This document shows, piece after piece, positions 15,757-23,681 of a stretch of DNA of 37,503 nucleotides. The stretch is from Bradyrhizobium sp. GTDB taxonomy: Bacteria > Pseudomonadota > Alphaproteobacteria > Rhizobiales > Xanthobacteraceae. The stretch covers positions 1 to 37,503 of the forward strand of contig JAQGKC010000292.1 in the NCBI GenBank assembly GCA_028290305.1, read 5' to 3'. The notes below the pieces were generated by a model. The model saw nothing but the letters and a program-made list of their open reading frames with translations. It did not search any database and was not told where the DNA came from. Within the stretch, counting starts at the first letter, position 1. Each line of letters opens with the position of its first letter. The position numbers and the translations under genes were made by a program.

Positions 15757-18513
15757 ATGCAAGCCGAGCAGATGACCGCCGCGCGTCCGCAGAGACAAGC
15801 CTTCACAGGGGATTCGGTCGGGGTAGCGCGCGCGGCGCGTGCCCTCGCCGTCGTGCTGGCGACAACAGCCGTGCTTGTCTTGTCGATGTCCGGCAGTGCT
15901 GTGGCCGAGCCAACCTATTCCTTCGATACCACGCCGGGCAAGCTGCCGAAGGCGGTCGTTCCCGTCCACTATGCGATCGAACTCACGCCGAACCTCGAGA
16001 GCCTCGCGCTTGCGGGTGTCGAGGTCGTGGACATCGAGGTGCGCGAGCCTACCGCACGGCTCATCCTCAATGCGGTCGACATGACGCTCGGCGTCGCCAC
16101 CCTCGACGACGACGCGCGGCGCGCCGATATCGCACTCGATACCGCCGCCGAGACCGCGACGCTCACCTTTCCGCAACCACTCGCCGCGGGCGCGCACCGA
16201 TTGCACGTCAGTTTCGCGGCACGGATCAACAAGTTCGGCCGCGGGCTCTTTTTCGTCGATTACCCGACCGACAAAGGCATGAAGCGGATGCTCTCGAGCC
16301 AGCTCGAGCCTGCCGACGCGAGGCGGATCTTTCCGTGCTGGGACGAGCCCGCCTTCAAGGCAACATTTGCGCTGACGGTTACGGTGCCGCGCGCATTCCT
16401 GGCGGTGGGCAACATGCCAGTGGTGCGCGAGGAACCGGTCGCGCCGAACCTGAAGCAGGTCACTTTCGCGCCGACGCCGAAAATGTCGAGCTATCTGTTC
16501 GTGTTCGCGTCGGGTGAACTCGAACGAATTTCCGCGCAGGCGGATGACGTCACAGTCGGCGTGGTCACTACCGCTGGAAAGAGCGAGCAAGGCCGCTTCG
16601 CGCTCGAGAACGCGGTCAAGCTGCTGGACTATTATAACGATTATTTCGGCGTGAAATATCCGCTGCCCAAACTCGACCTGATCGCGGTGCCGGGCGGCTT
16701 CGGCGGCGCGATGGAAAACTGGGGCGGCATCACCTTTTTCGAGAGCCGGCTGCTGTTCGATCCATCCACGAACGCGGATACAGCAAGGCGCGGCATCTTC
16801 AGCGTGTTGGCGCATGAGATGGCGCACCAATGGTTCGGCGATCTCGTCACCATGGGCTGGTGGGACAACCTTTGGCTCAACGAGGGCTTCGCCAGCTGGA
16901 TGCAGGAGAAGGCGGCTGCGCATTTCTATCCGCAATGGCAGACCTGGCTCAACGGCTACGGCCAGAAGCAGTTTGCCATGACGCTCGACGCGCGGCGCAC
17001 CTCGCATCCGATCCAGCAGCCGGTCGCCGACCAGAGCGAGGCCATGGCGGCGTTCGACGGCATTACCTACAACAAAGGCCAGGCGCTGATCCGCATGCTG
17101 GAAAACTATCTCGGCGATCAGGCGTTCCGCGACGGCATCCGCAAATACATGGCCGCGCACGCCTATGGCAACACCACTACCGCCGATCTCTGGCAGGCGC
17201 TGGAGAGCGCAGCCGGCAAACCGGTAACGGGCATTGCCGCGTCTTTCACCGAGCAGGACGGCGTGCCGTTGGTCATTGCCGAGACCACCTGCAGCGGCGA
17301 CAAACAGCGCATGGCGCTGCGGCAGGATCGCTTCGTGATCATTCCCGGTCAATCCTCCGCTGCGGACACTCAAGGGCCAGTCCGCTCACCGCGAGCATGG
17401 CAAATCCTGATTGCTGTCGGGCCGCTACGCACAACCCAACCGGCGGAAATCCTGCTGTCTAAAGCAGGCACCGAAATCGCGGCTGGATCATGCGGCGAGG
17501 CCGTGAAGGTCAATCTCGGCGACGTCGGCTACTACCGGGTTGAATACGGGCCGGACAACCACGCAATTCTGGCGAAGTCGCTGGCACTGATGGCGCCGGA
17601 CGATCGCGTCAACTTCATGGCCGACAGTTGGGCGCTGGTGCAGGCCGGCCGCGCCGGGCCGCCGTCTTATCTCGCACTGGTTGAAGGGATCGGCGTCGAC
17701 GACCACCGCGCGGTGTGGGATCAGGTGATCGGTACCCTGACCAGGCTTGATCGTCTCGCCCGCGATCGCCCCGAACGCCCGGCGCTGCAGAGCTATGCAC
17801 GCGCAAGATTGCGCCCGCTGTTCGACCGGCTCGGCTGGGATGCCAACAGCTCGGGTGACGACGACGAGGCGCTGCTGCGCAGCAGTTTGATCCGGGCGCT
17901 CGGCGAATTTGGCGACGACGATGTTCTCGCCGAGGCCAAACAGCGGTTTGCAGGTTTCGTACAGAACCCGCAATCACTGCCAAATGCGCTGCGCGATGCG
18001 GTCACCCATCTTGTCGGCATCACCGCCGACCGCGCCAGCTACGATACGCTGCTTGCGCTCGCGCGCAAAACGACGCTGACGAACGAACGCGTGCGTTACT
18101 ATTACGCGGCCGCCAGCGCACGGGATGCTGCGCTTGCGCGCGCCACGCTGGCGCTGACCCTGACCGATGAGCTGCCGAGCACGATCGTCGGCGGCGTGAT
18201 CAACACGGTCGCCTCGTCCGGCGAGCAACCCGATTTGGCCTGGGACTTCGTGCAAAAGAATTTCGATGCGCTCTCCACGAGGCAAGGACCTTCGTTCCGC
18301 GACGAGTTCATCGCCAATTTCATGACCAACTTCAGCGATGACGCCCATGCCGCCGAGCTGGCGCACTTTGCGCCGGCGCAGGCGACCTCCGGAGGCCGCG
18401 TAATGACGGCACGGGCGCTGGAAACGATTGCGATCGCAGCCGATCTCAAGACACGCGCGTTGCCGCCGATCGATGCCTGGATCAAGCAGCGCAATGGCTC
18501 GCGGCGGCCTTGA
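15757..18513 (+). CDS. Secreted M1-family aminopeptidase
   Basis: This zinc metallopeptidase of about 918 residues removes N-terminal amino acids from peptides. With a start at 15757, the exopeptidase motif GAMEN is at 317-321, and the zinc site HEMAH is at 353-357 with third ligand E376 (NEGF), exactly the expected spacing. A hydrophobic signal segment (about 25-47, ending SAVA before EPTYSF) indicates periplasmic location. The rest is an ERAP1-like helical C-terminal domain. It resembles puromycin-sensitive/ERAP-type M1 enzymes more than PepN of Escherichia coli. The start is uncertain: ATG at 15772 is an alternative, and an ATG at 15604 would add 51 unrelated residues. It is divergent from the ABC permease and convergent with a broken ligase gene. 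Confidence 0.9.
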   Translation: MQAEQMTAARPQRQAFTGDSVGVARAARALAVVLATTAVLVLSMSGSAVAEPTYSFDTTPGKLPKAVVPVHYAIELTPNLESLALAGVEVVDIEVREPTARLILNAVDMTLGVATLDDDARRADIALDTAAETATLTFPQPLAAGAHRLHVSFAARINKFGRGLFFVDYPTDKGMKRMLSSQLEPADARRIFPCWDEPAFKATFALTVTVPRAFLAVGNMPVVREEPVAPNLKQVTFAPTPKMSSYLFVFASGELERISAQADDVTVGVVTTAGKSEQGRFALENAVKLLDYYNDYFGVKYPLPKLDLIAVPGGFGGAMENWGGITFFESRLLFDPSTNADTARRGIFSVLAHEMAHQWFGDLVTMGWWDNLWLNEGFASWMQEKAAAHFYPQWQTWLNGYGQKQFAMTLDARRTSHPIQQPVADQSEAMAAFDGITYNKGQALIRMLENYLGDQAFRDGIRKYMAAHAYGNTTTADLWQALESAAGKPVTGIAASFTEQDGVPLVIAETTCSGDKQRMALRQDRFVIIPGQSSAADTQGPVRSPRAWQILIAVGPLRTTQPAEILLSKAGTEIAAGSCGEAVKVNLGDVGYYRVEYGPDNHAILAKSLALMAPDDRVNFMADSWALVQAGRAGPPSYLALVEGIGVDDHRAVWDQVIGTLTRLDRLARDRPERPALQSYARARLRPLFDRLGWDANSSGDDDEALLRSSLIRALGEFGDDDVLAEAKQRFAGFVQNPQSLPNALRDAVTHLVGITADRASYDTLLALARKTTLTNERVRYYYAAASARDAALARATLALTLTDELPSTIVGGVINTVASSGEQPDLAWDFVQKNFDALSTRQGPSFRDEFIANFMTNFSDDAHAAELAHFAPAQATSGGRVMTARALETIAIAADLKTRALPPIDAWIKQRNGSRRP

Positions 18514-18525
18514 AGCAAGGCCGCC
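18503..18525. terminator. Strong hairpin overlapping the aminopeptidase stop codon
   Basis: GGCGGCCTTG (18503-18512) and CAAGGCCGCC (18516-18525) form a perfect 10-bp stem with a 3-nt loop. The aminopeptidase TGA (18511-18513) lies within it. No U-run follows. Its position between convergent genes suggests transcription termination or 3' end protection. Confidence 0.55.
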
Positions 18526-18568
18526 AACGCTGGCGCTTCCATCGATGTTGTTCCGGCTTGCCTAGGTA

Positions 18569-18604
18569 TTCACCGACCACGGAGTGTTCACTGGCCACGG
18601 AGAA
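18569..18604. repeat. Imperfect 18-nt tandem duplication
   Basis: Two adjacent 18-nt units, 18569-18586 and 18587-18604, agree at 14 positions and share TTCAC and CCACGGAG. The second unit contains the stop codon of the ligase pseudogene on the minus strand. It looks like a small local duplication at the 3' end of that gene. Confidence 0.45.
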
Positions 18605-20137
18605 AGTGATCCCACAGCACGAACTTCTGGATTTTTCCAGATGGCGTCTGTGGAAACTGGGTGACGAAACGCCAGTGCCGCGGCGTCTTATAGGGCGCAA
18701 GATGCTGCCGGCAAAATGCGTGAAGCTCCTCGTCACTCGGACGGGGCCCATCACCGAGGCGAATGAACGCCACCGGAATTTCACCCCATGTCGGGTCGGG
18801 TACTCCAACCACCGCGGCGTCGGCAACCGCCGGATGGGAAAACAGCAGCTCCTCGATTTCGCGCGGGTAGATATTCTCGCCGCCACGAATGATCATATCC
18901 TTGAGGCGACCCTGCACGCGGCAGTAACCTTTGGCATCGATGGTGCCGAGGTCCCCGGTATGAAGCCATCCGTCCGCATCGAGCGCTGAACGCGTCGCCG
19001 CTGCATCGTTGAAATATCCCCTCATCACGGCATAGCCGCGGGTGCAGATTTCGCCGAGCTGTCCAAGCGGAACAGTTTGCCCCGAGTCCGGATCAACGAT
19101 CATGATCTCGCAATGCGGCAGCGGCTTGCCGACCGTATCGATCCATTCGCTTTCGTCGTCATCCGGCAAAGTGTGGGTGATGTAGGGTGAAGCTTCGGTC
19201 TGACCGAAGCCGATGGCCACGCGGGCCGGGGTCAGCGTTTGCACCTTGCGCACCAGCTCGGGTGGGACCGGAGCGCCGCCGAGCGTTGCCAGACGCCAGG
19301 AGGACAGGTTGAAGCTGCTCAAATACGGCTGCTCCAGCATGCCGATCAGCATGGTGGGAACGCTCAAGGTGATGGAGCCGCGCTCGGACTCGATCAGCTG
19401 CAACATCAGCATCGGATCGAAGGCCGGCGGAATAACGTGAACGCCGCCGGTCTGCAGCGCGCCAAGCGTCAGAAGCCCACAGCCCGCGGTGTGGAACATT
19501 GGCATGGGGTTGACCCAGACGTCTCCGGGGCCAGCGCCGATCGCGCGCGCGTAGAAGCGGCCGTTGTTGCTCAAGCCGCGATGCGTCAGCAGAGCGCCTT
19601 TTGGAAAACCGGTGGTGCCGGACGTATATTGAATCTGCGCGATATCGTCCGGCGTCACCAGCGGCAGCGCGGCGGATGAAGGCGCCTGGTCAAGAAACTC
19701 CTGCCAGTGCGCCAGCGATAAAACCTGCCGCAGGTCCGGCGTTCGCGGCATCACCTCCTTGACCACAGCAATCAGATCGCGGCTGCGATATTCCGCAGCC
19801 GCGAGGATACCGACGGCCCTCGATTGCTTAAGGACGTATTCCAGCTCCTTGGCCTGATAGGCCGGATTCACCGTCACCAGCGTGAGGCCCGCGAGCGCCG
19901 CTCGCCGGGATGGAAGTGCTCCAGCAGCGCCATCGCCACGGTGCGCGATTGCACGGCGATTTCGGCGAAAGTCCACCGTCGGCGCGTAAGTGCGTCGGCA
20001 ATGCCATCAACCAGCGCGATGCGATCGCCCCAGATCTCCGCGGCCGCGAACAGCGCGCCACCCACGGTGGTTTCCAGCACCGGATCGGACCGCTCCCCGA
20101 AACGCTGTGATATTCCGATGTGAGCCGCGTCGGCCAT
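18588..20137 (-). pseudogene. Acyl-CoA synthetase (AMP-binding), disrupted by internal deletion
   Basis: The gene would start at the ATG at 20137 (MADAAHIGISQRFGER), with AGGAGAGG upstream. It reads normally for about 78 codons to HFHPGE, then enters a wrong frame and stops at 19874. The family sequence resumes in another frame at AALAGLTLVTVNPAYQ and continues intact to the end. That part has the adenylation motif YTSGTTGFPKG, the RGGENIYPREIEE hinge and the catalytic lysine in TPSGKIQK. Homologous ligases have about 18 residues (an ...APN.PEW... segment) between PGE and AALAGL. These are missing here, implying loss of about 55 nt near 19896-19903. The family activates fatty or aromatic acids as CoA thioesters. 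As read, no full-length enzyme can be made. The divergent PadR regulator is intact. Confidence 0.82.
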
Positions 20138-20180
20138 GCGTCCTCTCCTGGTCGCCCCGCCGGGGTATGCTTAGGCCAAA

Positions 20181-20205
20181 ACATATGGTATGAAACAGAC
20201 TATGT
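20181..20205. promoter_or_regulatory. Dyad over the PadR-gene start, candidate PadR operator
   Basis: ACATA (20181-20185) and TATGT (20201-20205) are inverted arms separated by 15 nt within the roughly 50-nt space between the divergent ligase pseudogene and PadR gene. ACATATG adds a local palindrome. PadR-family repressors commonly bind ATGT/ACAT-type dyads. The arms are short. Confidence 0.4.
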
Positions 20206-20816
20206 CAAAACTGCCGATTTCCAGGGCAAAATCGACTGTCCGTCTCAATCCGGTGTCCTACGTGGTGCTCGGCCTGTTGGGGTTGCGCGGGCCCTCGACG
20301 CCCTATGAGCTGAAGCGTGCCTCAAGCCGGTCGCTTGCCTATTTCTGGCCGTTTCCGCACGCCCAGCTTTACAACGAGCCGGCGCGGCTGGTCGCGGCGG
20401 GCCTGCTCAGCCGCAAACGCGAACAGAGCGGCCGGCGCCGCATCACCTACTCGCTGACCGAGCGGGGCGAGACGGCGCTGCGCGACTGGTTGAAGCAGGC
20501 GCCGGGTGAGGTCTTCGAGATGCGGGACATGGCCGTGCTGCAGTTGTTCTTCAGCGACTTCATGACCGAGGAGGATCTGGTCAACCTCGCCACCAGCCAG
20601 GTCGCGCTCTACCGGGCGCGCCTCGCCGAGTATCGCGAGATCGCGGCGCGCAACGCCGCGCGCGCGGGTGAGCGCCGGATGGCGTCGCTCGAACTCGGTG
20701 AACGCATGGCACGGGCGGTGCTCGGCTTCTGGACCGACATCGCCGCCGATCCGCCGACGATGTCGGGCGGTCGAAAGGTCCCGTTCAAAAGCTTGCCTGG
20801 AAGTAAAACAGGCTAA
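20190..20816 (+). CDS. PadR-family transcriptional regulator
   Basis: This 208-residue regulator has a PadR winged-helix domain at about residues 20-95 (SYVVLGLLGLRGPSTPYELK, then LYNEPARLVAAGLLSRKR and RRRITYSLTERGETALRDWL). A C-terminal helical domain of the Vir_act_alpha_C type (about 105-190) follows, used for dimerisation. Two ATGs are possible, 20190 and 20202; neither has a clear ribosome-binding site, and a dyad overlaps both. PadR proteins are usually repressors of a neighbouring divergent gene and respond to small aromatic acids. Here the divergent gene is a disrupted acyl-CoA synthetase, so the repressor may have lost its main target. It may also act on the downstream molybdenum-hydroxylase genes. 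Confidence 0.88.
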   Translation: MKQTMSKLPISRAKSTVRLNPVSYVVLGLLGLRGPSTPYELKRASSRSLAYFWPFPHAQLYNEPARLVAAGLLSRKREQSGRRRITYSLTERGETALRDWLKQAPGEVFEMRDMAVLQLFFSDFMTEEDLVNLATSQVALYRARLAEYREIAARNAARAGERRMASLELGERMARAVLGFWTDIAADPPTMSGGRKVPFKSLPGSKTG

Positions 20817-20899
20817 TATGATAGATGCTTTTCCGAGTCGCAGCGATCGCCTCGAGCATATCCCGGCGCAAGGTAACACCGGCAAATCAATTATCTTCC

Positions 20900-20915
20900 T
20901 TCTGCAAACGCAGAA
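20900..20915 (+). terminator. Small hairpin between PadR and iorA-like genes
   Basis: TTCTGC, loop AAAC and GCAGAA form a perfect 6-bp stem followed by a T-containing stretch. It lies 84 nt after the PadR stop and could terminate that transcript or serve as an operator for the next operon. Confidence 0.35.
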
Positions 20916-20939
20916 TCTTGATTTGAACCGTTCCAATTT

Positions 20940-20983
20940 TTAGTCCAAACGTCCCCCGAAGTTCAATCGATGGATTGGACTAA
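20940..20983 (+). promoter_or_regulatory. Long-armed inverted repeat just upstream of iorA-like gene
   Basis: TTAGTCCAA (20940-20948) and TTGGACTAA (20975-20983) are perfect 9-nt inverted arms with 26 nt between them. The second arm ends 2 nt before the CAGGGG ribosome-binding site. A competing dyad, CAATC-GATG-GATTG, overlaps the right arm, so two exclusive structures are possible. It could be an operator or a 5' leader element limiting translation. Confidence 0.45.
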
Positions 20984-20996
20984 CCAGGGGAACGCG

Positions 20997-21446
20997 ATGG
21001 CAAACCTCACTATCAATGGCAAAACAATCGATGTCGACGTTGAAGACGACACGCCGCTGCTATGGGCTATCAGGGAAAATGTTGGCCTGACGGGCACCAA
21101 ATATGGTTGCGGTATCGCACAATGCGGGGCCTGTACCGTCCATATCGATGGCACCGCGATGCGCTCCTGTGGCGTACTGGTCAGCGAGGCCACCGGTAAG
21201 CAGATCACCACCATCGAAGGGTTGGCCACCAACGGCGCCCTGCACAAAGTACAGCAAGCCTGGGTCAATAACGACGTTCCGCAGTGCGGCTATTGCCAGA
21301 GCGGCATGATCATGGCGGTGGCGGCGCTTCTCAAGGATAATCCAAAGCCGACTGACCAGGACATCGACGAAGCGATCACGAATATTTGTCGTTGCGGCAC
21401 CTTCCAGCAGGTGCGCGAGGCAATCCACGCCGCCGCGAACGTTTGA
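20997..21446 (+). CDS. (2Fe-2S) small subunit of IorAB-type molybdenum hydroxylase
   Basis: This 149-residue protein has both cluster sets: C38, C43, C46 and C58 ([14 protein letters not shown]), and C97, C100, C131 and C133 (CGYCQSG and ICRCGT). I use the ATG at 20997 with CAGGGG upstream; an in-frame ATG at 20970 would add nine residues and lacks a ribosome-binding site. It matches the alpha subunit of isoquinoline 1-oxidoreductase-type enzymes, which have no separate FAD subunit, and no FAD-subunit gene is present here. In such enzymes electrons leave through the FeS subunit to a cytochrome or other acceptor. The large subunit follows after 10 nt. Confidence 0.92.
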   Translation: MANLTINGKTIDVDVEDDTPLLWAIRENVGLTGTKYGCGIAQCGACTVHIDGTAMRSCGVLVSEATGKQITTIEGLATNGALHKVQQAWVNNDVPQCGYCQSGMIMAVAALLKDNPKPTDQDIDEAITNICRCGTFQQVREAIHAAANV

Positions 21447-21456
21447 GGTGGCAGCC

Positions 21457-23628
21457 ATGAACCATATGCCAAAACTTAACCGCCGCGCCTTTGTGATCGG
21501 CACCGCTGCTGTCGGCCTCGCCCTCGGCCTTGATATTCCCTTCGGCCTCGAGACCGTGCGCGCCGCCGACGGCACACCGGAAGTCAACGCCTGGGTGGTG
21601 ATCCAGCCCGACGATACCGTCGTTATTCGCATCGCGCGTTCGGAAATGGGCCAAGGTACGCTCACCGGCCTCGCCCAACTGGTCGCTGAAGAACTCGAAT
21701 GCGACTGGTCGAAAGTCACCACCGAATATCCGACGCCGGGTCAAAGCGTCGCCCGCAAGCGTGCGTGGGGCGATTTTTCGACCGGCGGCAGCCGCGGCAT
21801 CAGAACCTCGCACGAATATGTGCGCAAGGGCGGCGCGGCCGCACGCATGATGCTGATCCAGGCCGCGGCAAACGAATGGAAGGTGCCCGCTTCGGAATGC
21901 AGCGCCGCCAATAGCATCATTACGCACGCGTCCTCGGGACGCACGACGACCTATGGCAAGGTAGCGGAAGCCGCCGCCAAGCTTGAGCCGCCGACGGACG
22001 TCAAGCTGAAGGATCCGAAGGACTGGAAGATCGCCGGCAAGGGTCTCAAGCGGCTCGATACCGTCGACAAGACCACCGGCAAGATGATCTACGGCATCGA
22101 CCTCAAGCTGCCGGGAATGCTCATTGCCACGGTCAAGGCTTGCCCGGTATTCGGCGGCAAACTGAAAAGCTTCGACGAAGCCAAAGTCACGGGCATGAAG
22201 GGCGTCAAGAAGGTGGTGAAGGTCAGCGACTACGCCGTCGCCGTCGTTGCCGACACCTGGTGGCACGCCAAGACCGCGCTCGAGGCGTTGCCGGTCGTAT
22301 GGGACGAAGGCGAAAACGCCAAGGTCACCAGCGCATCGATCGCGAAATGGCTTGATGAAGGCCTCGACAACAGTCAACCGGCCTTCATCGGCAACCAGAA
22401 CGGCGATGCGAAAGCCGCACTCGCTAGCGCCGCCAAGAAGGTCGAGGCGGTGTACAATTATCCCTACCAGAACCACGCCGCGATGGAGCCGCTGAATGCC
22501 ACGGCGCTCTATACCGCGGACAAGTGCGAGGTCTGGTGTGGAACACAAAACGGCGAGGCCGCATTCGCCGCGACGCTGGAAGTCTCCGGTCTGCCCGCCG
22601 ACAAATGCGACGTGCACAAGATCATGCTGGGTGGCGGCTTCGGCCGTCGCGGCCAGACCGACTATGTCCGGCAGGCGGTGGCCATTGCCAAGCAAATGCC
22701 GGGGACCCCGATCAAACTGCTGTGGTCGCGCGAAGAGGACATGCAGCACGGCACCTACCATCCGATCACGCATTGTAAAATGACCGGCGCCTTCGACGCC
22801 GACAACAATTTGACGGCGTTGCAATTGCGGTTGTCGGGACAATCGATCCTGTTCAGCCTGCGCCCGGAGGCGTTGGTCAATGGCATGGATCCGGCTGCAT
22901 TCCAGGGCCTCGCTCCATCGGGCGAAGCTGCGATCGGATATTCGGTTCCCAATCTTCTGATCGAGCATGCGATGCGCAACCCGCACATTCCGCCCGGTTT
23001 CTGGCGCGGCGTGAACGTCAACCACAACGCGATCTATCTCGAATGCTTCATGGATGAACTGGCGCATTCGGTAGGCCAGGACCCGGTCGAGTTCCGGCGC
23101 AAGCTGATGACGAAGCATCCGAAAAACCTTGCCGTCCTCAATGCCGTTGCCGAGAAGATCGGCTGGGACAAACCGGCGCCGCAAGGTGTCTTTCGTGGCA
23201 TCGCCCAACACATGGGCTATGGCAGCTACGTCGCCGGGGCGGCCGAAATCTCGGTCAGCGACGGCAACAAGGTCAAGGTGCTTCGCATCGTTGCCGCCAC
23301 CGACCCGGGCTACGCCGTCAATCCGGCGCAGATCGAGCGGCAGATCGCCGGCTCGTTTGTGTACGGGCTAACCGGACTGTTCTATGGCGGGTGTACCGTC
23401 AAGGACGGCCGCATCGAGCAATCGAATTTCGACACCTACAATTCGATGCGGATCGCCGAAATGCCGAAGGTGGAATCGATCATTATGCCGAGCGGCGGCT
23501 TCTGGGGCGGCGTCGGCGAACCGACGATTTGCGTGGCGGCGCCCGCCGTCCTCAATGCCTACTTTGCGGCGACCGGCAAACGGATCCGCTCGGTGCCGTT
23601 GAGGGATCAAAACATCACCTTCGCCTGA
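21457..23628 (+). CDS. IorB-type molybdenum hydroxylase large subunit, Tat-exported
   Basis: This 723-residue molybdopterin-binding subunit is of the isoquinoline 1-oxidoreductase beta/aldehyde oxidase type. It starts at the ATG at 21457, with GAGGTGG 5 nt upstream. LNRRAFVIGTAAVGLALGL at the N-terminus is a twin-arginine signal, placing the enzyme in the periplasm. Family motifs include SEMGQGTLTGLAQLVAEELE, the cofactor loop GGGFGRRGQTD, and GFWGGVGEPT with the likely catalytic E688. No Mo-site break is seen. The actual substrate is unknown; N-heterocycles and aldehydes are known for relatives. It is followed, after a strong hairpin, by the fccB-sox genes, whose cytochromes could act as electron acceptor; that link is inference. 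Confidence 0.92.
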   Translation: MNHMPKLNRRAFVIGTAAVGLALGLDIPFGLETVRAADGTPEVNAWVVIQPDDTVVIRIARSEMGQGTLTGLAQLVAEELECDWSKVTTEYPTPGQSVARKRAWGDFSTGGSRGIRTSHEYVRKGGAAARMMLIQAAANEWKVPASECSAANSIITHASSGRTTTYGKVAEAAAKLEPPTDVKLKDPKDWKIAGKGLKRLDTVDKTTGKMIYGIDLKLPGMLIATVKACPVFGGKLKSFDEAKVTGMKGVKKVVKVSDYAVAVVADTWWHAKTALEALPVVWDEGENAKVTSASIAKWLDEGLDNSQPAFIGNQNGDAKAALASAAKKVEAVYNYPYQNHAAMEPLNATALYTADKCEVWCGTQNGEAAFAATLEVSGLPADKCDVHKIMLGGGFGRRGQTDYVRQAVAIAKQMPGTPIKLLWSREEDMQHGTYHPITHCKMTGAFDADNNLTALQLRLSGQSILFSLRPEALVNGMDPAAFQGLAPSGEAAIGYSVPNLLIEHAMRNPHIPPGFWRGVNVNHNAIYLECFMDELAHSVGQDPVEFRRKLMTKHPKNLAVLNAVAEKIGWDKPAPQGVFRGIAQHMGYGSYVAGAAEISVSDGNKVKVLRIVAATDPGYAVNPAQIERQIAGSFVYGLTGLFYGGCTVKDGRIEQSNFDTYNSMRIAEMPKVESIIMPSGGFWGGVGEPTICVAAPAVLNAYFAATGKRIRSVPLRDQNITFA

Positions 23629-23635
23629 CCCAACC

Positions 23636-23662
23636 GAGCGGCGGTCTTCATGGCCGCCGCTC
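23636..23662 (+). terminator. Strong GC-rich hairpin between iorB-like and fccB genes
   Basis: GAGCGGCGG (23636-23644) and CCGCCGCTC (23654-23662) form a perfect 9-bp stem with a 9-nt loop, 8 nt after the large-subunit stop and 19 nt before the fccB ATG. No U-run follows. It may be an attenuating terminator or an mRNA stabiliser separating the two expression levels. Confidence 0.5.
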
Positions 23663-23681
23663 AATACCGGACAGTTTGCTG

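Noticed and set aside
15679..17373. Long open frame of 564 codons on the minus strand
   Set aside because: It is exactly antisense to the M1 aminopeptidase, whose GAMEN and HEXXH motifs prove the plus strand. GC-rich codon use produces such shadows.
18569..18604. Tandem 18-nt units as a mobile-element scar
   Set aside because: The units are imperfect, very short and lack inverted ends or any transposase nearby; local slippage explains them.
21376..23211. Open frame of 611 codons on the minus strand
   Set aside because: Antisense to the IorB-type large subunit with all family motifs on the plus strand; the minus-strand product has no recognisable domain.
23391..23681. N-terminal extension of fccB from an ATG at 23391
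   Set aside because: It lies inside the preceding large-subunit gene in another frame, would precede the Tat signal and is not homologous to FccB.
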